Shown here piece after piece: positions 42,157 through 49,356 of a stretch of 55,907 nucleotides of DNA (positions are counted from its first letter, which is position 1; the number at the start of each line of letters is the position of its first letter). Both the position numbers and the translations under genes were made by a program. The DNA comes from Pseudodesulfovibrio pelocollis (GTDB lineage Bacteria > Desulfobacterota > Desulfovibrionia > Desulfovibrionales > Desulfovibrionaceae): assembly GCF_030282845.1 (NCBI RefSeq), contig NZ_JASTWE010000023.1, forward strand, positions 1 through 55,907, written 5' to 3'. The notes below the pieces were generated by a model. That model worked only from the letters and a program-made list of their open reading frames with translations, was not told where the DNA came from and did not search any database.

Positions 42157-42651
42157 ATGAAAACATTCATCAACTACGCGCTAACGCCCGTGCTGTGCGC
42201 AGCCATGGTCATCCTCGCTGTAGTTGCATTTGCCAAACAGCAGGAGATCGACACGCTGCGCCACAAGCTCGCCCTGTCCGAGCAGACCGCCGTGGCGCGC
42301 AAGAACATGGTCGAGGAGGCCCGGCTCATCCAGCGGGCCATGCATGCCAACCCGGTGCGCACCGTCACCGTCACCGCCTACAACCCCACTGTCGAACAGT
42401 GCGACGACGACCCGCTCATCGCCGCCAGCATGCGCAAGGTCCGCGCAGGCACCATTGCCGTGTCCCGCGATCTCTTCGACCAGGGCTGGGTGTTCGGCCG
42501 CAAGGTCCGCATCGAGGGGCTCGGCATCTTCGAGATCAACGACCTGATGAACAAACGCTTCACCCAGCGCATCGACATCTTCATGTGGGACGAGGGCGAG
42601 GCCAGACAGTTCGGCAAGCGCAGCATCAAGGCCGCCCTGCTCGAAATCTGA
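42157..42651 (+). CDS. Membrane-anchored 3D-domain (RlpA/MltA-like) protein
   Basis: A 164-residue protein with one N-terminal helix (NYALTPVLCAAMVILAVVAFA) and a short coiled segment. A 3D domain runs from VTVTAYNPTVEQCDDDPLIAA to DIFMWDEGEARQFGKR. The conserved Asp residues appear in CDDDP, EINDLM and RIDIFM, as in the double-psi barrel of lytic transglycosylase C-termini. A role in cell-wall binding or remodelling is inferred. CAGGAG lies upstream of the start. A GC-rich hairpin terminates the unit. Confidence 0.82.
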   Translation: MKTFINYALTPVLCAAMVILAVVAFAKQQEIDTLRHKLALSEQTAVARKNMVEEARLIQRAMHANPVRTVTVTAYNPTVEQCDDDPLIAASMRKVRAGTIAVSRDLFDQGWVFGRKVRIEGLGIFEINDLMNKRFTQRIDIFMWDEGEARQFGKRSIKAALLEI

Positions 42652-42725
42652 CCCGCCGCCGGGCCTGACCCCAAACCCGGCATCCGACCACTCCATACGA
42701 TCACGGCCACAAGGGCCACGCATAG

Positions 42726-42756
42726 GGCGCGCCCCCCGGAAAACAGGGGGCGCGCC
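42726..42756. terminator. Terminator after the 3D-domain gene
   Basis: GGCGCGCCCCC pairs perfectly with GGGGGCGCGCC (11 bp) around a 9-base loop, followed by TTGTGCGTTT. It lies between convergent genes. Confidence 0.75.
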
Positions 42757-42796
42757 TTGTGCGTTTCGTGATTTGATCTGGTAGGCCTTGGGTGGT

Positions 42797-43600
42797 TCAG
42801 TCGAGCCAGCGCAGTTCCACTTCGCGGCGCAGGGGAATGCGCGCGTAGCGGTACTTGGGATAGCCAAGCATGAGGGCTGCGTAGACGCCGTGCCCCTCGG
42901 GCAGGCCCAGGGCCTCGCGGATGGGGCCGTAGCCCTCGGCCGCCTCCATGAGAAACCCGGCCCAGCACGCCCCCAGCCCGTGGGCGTGGGCGGCCAGCTC
43001 CAGGTAGGCGGCGGCCAGGGAACAGTCCTCGGCCGGGTTGAACCCGTCCTCGGGCGCATGGGCCACGGCCACATGGGGCGCCCCGTGGAGCACCTTGTCC
43101 ACGCCCCGCTCCCAGTTCCTGATGACCCCGGGAAAGACGTTGTTGATGGCCATGAATTCCACAGTCAGCCCGGCCAGTCGTCGCGTGGCCTTGCGGGTGC
43201 GGGTGACGATCCAGCGGGCGGGCTGGCCGTTCTTGGCGCTGGGCGCGAACCGGGCCACGTCGAGCAGGTCGGCCACCACCCCCTCGGGGATGGGCTTGTC
43301 GCGATAGGTGCGCACCGAGCGGCGGCCGCGCAGGAACTGGTACGCCTGCTCAAGGCTGATCCCCAGATCGCGCTCCACGGGCGGGCACTGGTCCGGTGCC
43401 AGCCCCCGGTTCACGGGCATGGCGGGCAGGGTCAGGGCTGCCACGGGACACACGGCCACGCAGTGGCCGCAGCCGATGCAGGTCTTCCTGGCCGCCGGCC
43501 TGAGCCGGGGGAAGCCCTCGCCGTCCTCCACGATCAGGGAATAGGGGCACTCGGAGGCGCAGGCACCGCAGCGCTTGCACAGCGATGTGTCGCAGAACAC
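42797..43600 (-). CDS. Ferredoxin-nitroreductase fusion
   Basis: A 267-residue protein. The first 55 residues hold two 4Fe-4S motifs, CKRCGACASEC and CIGCGHCVAVC. The rest is a nitroreductase-fold FMN domain starting RRSVRTYRDKPIP with RFAPSAKNGQPARW and later AHAHGLGACWAGF. Such fusions are common in anaerobes as flavin oxidoreductases fed by internal clusters; the substrate is unknown. The start is GTG 43600 with AGGGGG about 10 bases upstream. It is the last of three leftward genes, 13 bp after the lipoprotein. Confidence 0.9.
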   Translation of the reverse strand: MFCDTSLCKRCGACASECPYSLIVEDGEGFPRLRPAARKTCIGCGHCVAVCPVAALTLPAMPVNRGLAPDQCPPVERDLGISLEQAYQFLRGRRSVRTYRDKPIPEGVVADLLDVARFAPSAKNGQPARWIVTRTRKATRRLAGLTVEFMAINNVFPGVIRNWERGVDKVLHGAPHVAVAHAPEDGFNPAEDCSLAAAYLELAAHAHGLGACWAGFLMEAAEGYGPIREALGLPEGHGVYAALMLGYPKYRYARIPLRREVELRWLD

Positions 43601-43613
43601 CCGGCCAGTCCCC

Positions 43614-44219
43614 CTACCGGGTCGCGCCGAGCCGGGCGGACACGGACGGGACCACCGCGCCCATGACCCCGCGCAGGGCCTCGGCCAGGATGTCGGAGCG
43701 GGTGGAGTAGCCGGGCACGACCACGTTCTCCACCTCGCTGGTGAACCGTTCGGAATGGATGATGGCCCCGTCGCGCTGGAGCATGATGCTCACCGAGACC
43801 TTGCCCGCCCAGGTGGTGGTGCCGGTCTGGTTCAGCTCGGTGGCCAGGACCTCGCCGGTGATCAGGGGCGTTGAGCCAGGGGCCACGCTGGAGGTGCGGT
43901 ACTTGGGATCGCACCCGGCGGCCTTGAGCTCGTCGAACAAGGCCCATCCCACCCAGTCGGCCACGTCCGAGAGAGGCTCCAGAGCCGCCCCCTTCCTGTC
44001 CGAGCCCAGCTTGTCCACGGGCCTCTTGTCCGCGAACTTGAAGACGATCACCTCGCCCACGCAGGGACCGGCCTGAGGCCCCAGGGCGTAGGTCAGCTTG
44101 ACAGCGTTCTCCTTGGCGCATCCGGCGGCCAGGGCCAGCAGGCACAGCAGGGCCAGACACGCGCCCGCCCTTGCGGTGGCGCGAAACGATCCGCGCACCA
44201 TGGCGCACAATCCGATCAT
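43614..44219 (-). CDS. Lipoprotein of unknown function
   Basis: A 201-residue probable lipoprotein (LALLCLLALAAGC lipobox). The body contains VIVFKFADKRPVDKLG, then LITGEVLATELNQTGTTTWAGKVSVSIMLQRDG, a strand-rich pattern seen in outer-membrane-associated lipoproteins. I do not assign a family. AAGGAG lies 7 bases before ATG 44219. The start overlaps the stop of the preceding lipoprotein gene by 4 bases (ATGA), so the two are coupled and may form a complex. Confidence 0.7.
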   Translation of the reverse strand: MIGLCAMVRGSFRATARAGACLALLCLLALAAGCAKENAVKLTYALGPQAGPCVGEVIVFKFADKRPVDKLGSDRKGAALEPLSDVADWVGWALFDELKAAGCDPKYRTSSVAPGSTPLITGEVLATELNQTGTTTWAGKVSVSIMLQRDGAIIHSERFTSEVENVVVPGYSTRSDILAEALRGVMGAVVPSVSARLGATR

Positions 44220-44698
44220 GTTCCATCTCCTTGCCCGTCCGGGGTCTTTTCGTTCCCGGCGGGCGGTTCGTCGCGTTTATCAAGTTCTCTGTCCATGCGG
44301 TCCAGAATTTTCTTGGTGATGCCAAGCAGCCTGTCCAGGCTCTCCTTGACAAAGGTTCTGGCCTTGATGTCCAGCTCGTCGTCCAGCGCCTCGCGCGCCG
44401 CGTCGCCGGAGGGGCTGTCCGGGGACGCCGGGGCCGTTCCTCCGTCCAGGGGGGCGGCACCGGCCATGAGCGCTTCGCGCACCGCGTCGATACTGCGGCG
44501 CACCAGCGAGAGTTCGTCGCGCAGGGCTTCGTCCCTGGCGCGCATCTCCTCCCTGAGCGCCGCCACCTCGGCCTCCAGGGCGCTGACCCTGTCGCCATCA
44601 AAGTCCCTGCCTCGCGGGGCCTGGTCGCAGGCCGCAAGCCCCAGCAGAAGAACCAGCCCGGCCAGTGTCGCGGAAATATGCCCGTGTGTCCGTCTCAT
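44216..44698 (-). CDS. Coiled-coil lipoprotein
   Basis: A 160-residue probable lipoprotein. ATLAGLVLLLGLAAC is the lipobox. RVSALEAEVAALREEMRARDEALRDELSLVRRSIDAVREAL is a continuous heptad coiled coil, followed by a Pro/Ser linker and a second helix (TFVKESLDRLLGITKKILDRMD). No family is recognised. The start at ATG 44698 is chosen because the signal peptide follows directly; the upstream extension is not conserved-looking. It is translationally coupled to the next lipoprotein. Confidence 0.7.
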   Translation of the reverse strand: MRRTHGHISATLAGLVLLLGLAACDQAPRGRDFDGDRVSALEAEVAALREEMRARDEALRDELSLVRRSIDAVREALMAGAAPLDGGTAPASPDSPSGDAAREALDDELDIKARTFVKESLDRLLGITKKILDRMDRELDKRDEPPAGNEKTPDGQGDGT

Positions 44699-44853
44699 GC
44701 CCCAGCCTGTTACCACACAGCCAGCCGCCCTGACAATGCGTTCACGCCCACCCGAATGATCGGACCTTGATTTCGACGCGAAATCCCGTACAATGCGGAT
44801 GGTTATGAACAGCAATCGGCCCCGGGCCGCAAGACACGAGGCGATACCCCGCA

Positions 44854-45312
44854 ATGCTTCCCATCCGCACACTGGCCACGGCCCTGCTCCTGCTCTGCCT
44901 CACCGCCCCCGCCCTGGCTGGTGACTTCGTCGAAGCCCCCCGACCGGACACCTTTCGCGGGCTGGCCTGGGGCACCCCCCTGGCCGACATCCCCGACCTG
45001 GAACGCGTGCCCGGACCCAACTACCGCAACACCTACCACCGCGACGAAGAGCGGCTCACCTTCGGCGAGGCCGAGATCGTGTCCGTGGCCTATTATTTCC
45101 GCAAGGACCGGCTCTACCGCGTGGGCGTGGCGTTCAAGGGCCGGGCCAACCATTTTCTGATCAAGGAACGCCTGCTCGGCCAGTATGGGCAGGGCCGGGG
45201 CGTCGGCTCCCGCTACGGCTGGATGTGGCCCGACTTCTCGGTGGAGCTGACCTACGACGACTCGGCCGGAAGCGGTGCCCTCTACTACACCTTTGAGGGC
45301 AAGCTCGACTGA
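44854..45312 (+). CDS. Small secreted protein of unknown function
   Basis: A 152-residue exported protein: signal peptide LATALLLLCLTAPALA, then FRGLAWGTPLADIPDLERVPG. This G-L-x-W-G-x-x-x-x-D opening is common to small periplasmic proteins of deltaproteobacteria without known function. The rest alternates strands with many Tyr and Arg (VAYYFRKDRLYRVGVAF). It is first in a rightward run leading to the c-di-GMP genes; the next gene starts 29 bp later. Confidence 0.75.
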   Translation: MLPIRTLATALLLLCLTAPALAGDFVEAPRPDTFRGLAWGTPLADIPDLERVPGPNYRNTYHRDEERLTFGEAEIVSVAYYFRKDRLYRVGVAFKGRANHFLIKERLLGQYGQGRGVGSRYGWMWPDFSVELTYDDSAGSGALYYTFEGKLD

Positions 45313-45341
45313 CCGGCCCCCACGACAGGACACGGAAGCCC

Positions 45342-46118
45342 ATGGCACAGGACAAACCGCCCTCAGGCAGAATCAAGGCCCGCTACACGCTCTTCTACGT
45401 CCTAAGCGTGGCCGCGCTGGTGGCGCTGCTGTGCACCAACTTCGGCGTCATCTACACCCTGGCCCTGGCTCCGCCGGAAGATCCCGAGATGACGATGAAG
45501 CTCGTCTACATCGTCATGGTGGCCGGATTCCTGGTCCTGGCCGCCCAGGCCCTGCTGATCTTCACCCGGGTGCTGGCCGCCCTGGGCCGCGACAGCCGCG
45601 AGATGGAGCAGATGCGCGAGCAGATCGACCAGCTCTCGGTCTATGACGATCTGACCAAGGTCTACAACCGCTACAAGTTCGAGTCCGTGGCCGAGCGCGA
45701 GATGGACAATGTCCGCCGCTACGCCACCCCCCTCTCGGCGGTCATGTTCGACATCGACGACTTCAAGGGCATCAACGAAAGCCATGGGTACAAGACCGGC
45801 GACCTGCTGCTGATCAATCTGGCCCGGTTCGTTGGGGCCAGACTGCGCAAGACCGATTACGTCTTCCGCTGGCGCGGGGGCAAGTTCATCATCCTCGCCC
45901 CGCACACCGACATCGACAAGGCGGCCATCATGGCCGAAAAGCTCCGCCAGATCGTGGGGCACAAACTTTTCGGCGGCAAGATCCGCATGCGCCTCTCGCT
46001 GGGCGTGGCCCAGTGCCGCAGCGACGACACCGTTGAGACCTTCCTGCACCGGCTCCAGTCCGCCCTGACCGGGGCCAAGAGCCAGGGCAGAAACCGGGTC
46101 GTGCTCGCCAGGGACTGA
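45342..46118 (+). CDS. Degenerate GGDEF-domain membrane protein
   Basis: A 258-residue protein with two helices (about 14-38 and 48-72) and a GGDEF domain from YDDLTKVYNRYKFESVAE. The metal-site loop MFDIDDFKGINESHGYKTGD is intact, but the active loop reads FRWRGGKFIILA where cyclases have FRWGGDEFLILA. So GGDEF has become RGGKF, losing the key acidic residues. It should not synthesise c-di-GMP and more likely binds nucleotide or a partner. A full cyclase and a GGDEF-EAL protein follow. Confidence 0.88.
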   Translation: MAQDKPPSGRIKARYTLFYVLSVAALVALLCTNFGVIYTLALAPPEDPEMTMKLVYIVMVAGFLVLAAQALLIFTRVLAALGRDSREMEQMREQIDQLSVYDDLTKVYNRYKFESVAEREMDNVRRYATPLSAVMFDIDDFKGINESHGYKTGDLLLINLARFVGARLRKTDYVFRWRGGKFIILAPHTDIDKAAIMAEKLRQIVGHKLFGGKIRMRLSLGVAQCRSDDTVETFLHRLQSALTGAKSQGRNRVVLARD

Positions 46119-46196
46119 TCCCCGCCGGCATGACGGGCTGATCTCTTGGGGCTGCGTCTTTGGACCGCGTCCGGGGCCACTTCTCGGGGAGGGAAC

Positions 46197-49100
46197 ATGG
46201 CTCGAATCATACGGGAATTTCTCGCCCTCTACGGCCCGCTGGCCCTGGCCATCGTCCTGGCCTCGCTCTGGTTCCTGCACAGCCGCGACCAGGACCACCT
46301 GGACGCCGTGCGCCAGCGCCAGCCCCTGATCCTGGAGCACGAGGCAGCCATCATCGAGCGCGCCGTGGACGCCCTGTCTTCGGATGCCCGGTTTCTGGCG
46401 CGGCTGGCCGGGCACACCCTCGGCGCACCCGCCGGAACGAGCCTGCCCGGCCTTGAGCGCACCTTTGCCGACTTCGCCCTGGCCAGACCCCACTCCCTCA
46501 TGGTCCGCTTCATCGACACCCACGGCATGGAGCGCCTGCGGGTGGATCAGGCGTGGTCCGGCCCGGTCTCCATGCCGCCGGAACTGCTCCAGGACAAGAG
46601 CAACCGCTACTACGTGAACGAGGCGCTGCGCGCCAATGTGGGCAGCGTCTTTGTCTCGGACTTCGACCTGAACGTGGAGCACGGCCGCATCGAGGTGCCC
46701 CACCGGCCCACCCTGCGCTTTGCCAGCCCGGTGGCCGACCCGGGCGGGACGGTCCTCGGCCTGGTGGTCATCAATTACGACGGCAGGCACTTGCTCGATC
46801 AGGTCCGGCGGGCAGGGGCCACCGGCGAGGGAGTGACCCTGCTCTGCGACGATCGGGGCTTCTGGATGCTCGGCCCCTCCACCGACGAGGAATGGGGCCG
46901 AGACCTCGGCCGCCCGGAGGCCGCCATGGCCGCCCGCTTTCCCGAGGCGTGGCAGACCGTTTCGAGGCAGGAGGCCGGTCAGACGCAGACCAGTGAGGGA
47001 CTCTTCACCTTTGTCACCGTGGACCCAGCCTCGCGCGCCGCCCCGGATCACACCTCCCTTGCGGACGGTCAGGGCGCCGCGCAGTGGCGGCTCATGACCT
47101 GGGTGCCCCCGGCCGCCCTCTCCCCCACCTGGGTCACGCCCTTTTCCGGGCTGGCCGCGCTCTTTTTGCTGACCCTGGTGCCGGGATGCTGGTTCCTGGC
47201 CAGCTACCGAGTGCGGCAGGCCGAGGTGGAGGCGCGCCTGCGCGAGAGCGAGGCGCGCACCCTGGCCATCAGCCAGTCGGCCCAGGACGCGATGATCATG
47301 ATCGACGACCAGGACCGTGTCACCTTCTGGAACCCGGCCGCCGAGCGGCTGTTCGGCTATGCGGCCGACGAGATCATGGGCCAGCGGATGCACTCCCTGC
47401 TGGTGCCCGAAGGCATGCGGGCCAGTGCCGAGGCGGGCATGGCCGGGTTCGCCCAAACGGGCCGGGGCCATGTGGTGGGGCAGGTGGTGGAACTCGACGC
47501 CCTGCGCCAGGACGGCACCCTCGTGCCCGTGGAGGTGGGCGTGGCCTCGGTGCGGCTGGACGGCCGCTGGTACGCCGTGGGCACCCTGCGCGACATGACC
47601 CGGCGCAGGCGCTACGAGGCCGCCCTGCGCCGCAGCGAGGAGACCAGCCGCACCCTGCTCAACGCGCCCGACGACGTGGCCATGCTCATCGAGCCAAGCG
47701 GCAGGATAGCGGCCATCAACGAGACCGGGGCGCGCCTCTACGGGCAGGAGGTCAAAGCCATGATCGGCCGCGCCATCTTCGACTACATGCCCGGGGAACG
47801 GGCCGAGGCAATGCGCGCCATCCTGCGGGGCATCATGGAGCAGGCCGAGCCCGCCCGGTTCGAGGCCACCCGCGACGGCCGCCGCTACCACGCCAGCGCC
47901 TACCCCGTGACCGGGCCGGACGGGGCCGTGGAACAGGTGGCGGTCTTTGCCCGCGACGTCACCGAGCAGCGGCTGGCCCAAGCCGCGCTCCAGCGCTCGG
48001 AGCAGCGCTTTCGCGACGTGAGCGCCGCGGTTGGCGAATACATATGGGAAACCGACGAGCACGACACCTTCACCTTTGTCACCGATGATGTCTTCACCGT
48101 CCTCGGCCGCACTGCCGAAGAACTCCTGGGCCGCACCCCGGCCACATTCCTCGCCCCGGACCAGGCCGACGACTTCGCGCGCTGGCGGGCCGACCTGTAT
48201 GCCAGGCGCGAACCCTTCTCCAAGGTCGAGTTGCAATGCGTCACCCGGGACGGCCGCACGGTCTGGCTCCAGTCGAACGGCGTGCCCTTTTTCGATGAGG
48301 ACGGCCGGTTCCAGGGCTATCGCGGGGCTGACATGGGCATCTCGGACCGCAAACAGGCCGAGGAGGCCATCAAGACCAGCGAGCGCAAGCTGCGCGCCCT
48401 GGCCGAGTCCGCCTACGACGCCATCGTCATGATCAACGGACAGGGCCGGGTCTCCTTCTGGAACCCGGCCGCGGAACGCCTCTTCGGCTTTGCCGAGGAC
48501 GAAGCCATGGGGAGGCCCATCACCGATCTGGTCACCCCACCCGAGTTGCGCGACAAGACCCTCGACGCCCTGCGCCAACTGGCCGCAGGCAACGGCCCGC
48601 CTTCGCTGGGAACCCTCCAGGAGGTCGAGGCCGTGCGCAAGGACGGCTCCCGGTTGCCGGTGGAGCGCTCCGTGTCCTCCTTCCGCCTCGGCGACGAGTG
48701 GTACGCCGTGGCCACTATCCGCGATATCACCGAGCGCAAGGCCACCGAGGCCCGCCTGCGCGAGCTGGCCACCACCGACAGCCTGACCGGCCTGAGCAAC
48801 CGCCGCCGCTTCATGGAGCTGGCCGAGCGGGAGTTCGCCAGAGGCAAGCGCTACCAGGGCGCGCTGACCATGCTCATGATGGACATCGACCACTTCAAGC
48901 GGGTCAACGACACCCACGGTCACGACGTGGGCGACGAGGTGCTGCGCGAGCTGGCCCGCATCTCCCGCGCGGCCCTGCGCGAGCCGGACGTGCTGGGCAG
49001 GCTGGGCGGCGAGGAATTCGGCGTGCTCCTGCCCGAAACAGACGCCAGGGCCGCCATGGAGGTGGCCGAGCGGCTGCGCCGGGCCATCGAGAACACGCCC

Positions 49101-49256
49101 ATCGCCACGGCCGCAGGCGAGATGCGCATCACCGTGAGCATCGGCGCGGCCACCTCGGAATGCGACGCCGAATCCGTGGCCACCCTGCTCAAGCGGGCCG
49201 ATGTGGCCCTGTACACGGCCAAGGAGGCAGGCCGCAACCGGGTGGTGGCCGGATGA
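46197..49256 (+). CDS. Membrane four-PAS diguanylate cyclase
   Basis: A 1019-residue protein. TM1 (10-27), a periplasmic Cache-like sensor to about 310 (DKSNRYYVNEALRANVGSVFVSD) and TM2 (315-335) precede four PAS domains near 357, 485, 604 and 732. A GGDEF domain begins near 858 with GGEEF near 938 and an RxxD inhibitory site (REPD). It is predicted active and product-inhibited. PAS1 and PAS4 are strikingly alike (both FWNPAAERLFG, both end WYAV-x-T-x-RD-x-T), suggesting internal duplication. GGGGAGGG precedes ATG 46197. Confidence 0.93.
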   Translation: MARIIREFLALYGPLALAIVLASLWFLHSRDQDHLDAVRQRQPLILEHEAAIIERAVDALSSDARFLARLAGHTLGAPAGTSLPGLERTFADFALARPHSLMVRFIDTHGMERLRVDQAWSGPVSMPPELLQDKSNRYYVNEALRANVGSVFVSDFDLNVEHGRIEVPHRPTLRFASPVADPGGTVLGLVVINYDGRHLLDQVRRAGATGEGVTLLCDDRGFWMLGPSTDEEWGRDLGRPEAAMAARFPEAWQTVSRQEAGQTQTSEGLFTFVTVDPASRAAPDHTSLADGQGAAQWRLMTWVPPAALSPTWVTPFSGLAALFLLTLVPGCWFLASYRVRQAEVEARLRESEARTLAISQSAQDAMIMIDDQDRVTFWNPAAERLFGYAADEIMGQRMHSLLVPEGMRASAEAGMAGFAQTGRGHVVGQVVELDALRQDGTLVPVEVGVASVRLDGRWYAVGTLRDMTRRRRYEAALRRSEETSRTLLNAPDDVAMLIEPSGRIAAINETGARLYGQEVKAMIGRAIFDYMPGERAEAMRAILRGIMEQAEPARFEATRDGRRYHASAYPVTGPDGAVEQVAVFARDVTEQRLAQAALQRSEQRFRDVSAAVGEYIWETDEHDTFTFVTDDVFTVLGRTAEELLGRTPATFLAPDQADDFARWRADLYARREPFSKVELQCVTRDGRTVWLQSNGVPFFDEDGRFQGYRGADMGISDRKQAEEAIKTSERKLRALAESAYDAIVMINGQGRVSFWNPAAERLFGFAEDEAMGRPITDLVTPPELRDKTLDALRQLAAGNGPPSLGTLQEVEAVRKDGSRLPVERSVSSFRLGDEWYAVATIRDITERKATEARLRELATTDSLTGLSNRRRFMELAEREFARGKRYQGALTMLMMDIDHFKRVNDTHGHDVGDEVLRELARISRAALREPDVLGRLGGEEFGVLLPETDARAAMEVAERLRRAIENTPIATAAGEMRITVSIGAATSECDAESVATLLKRADVALYTAKEAGRNRVVAG

Positions 49257-49356
49257 CGACGAGGCACCCCGTATTTGCTTCACTTTTTCGCGGCCTCGGC
49301 GTATGCTGGGGCATGGTCGGGATGCCGACCCCAAACCCCGTGACCGGGAAACACTG

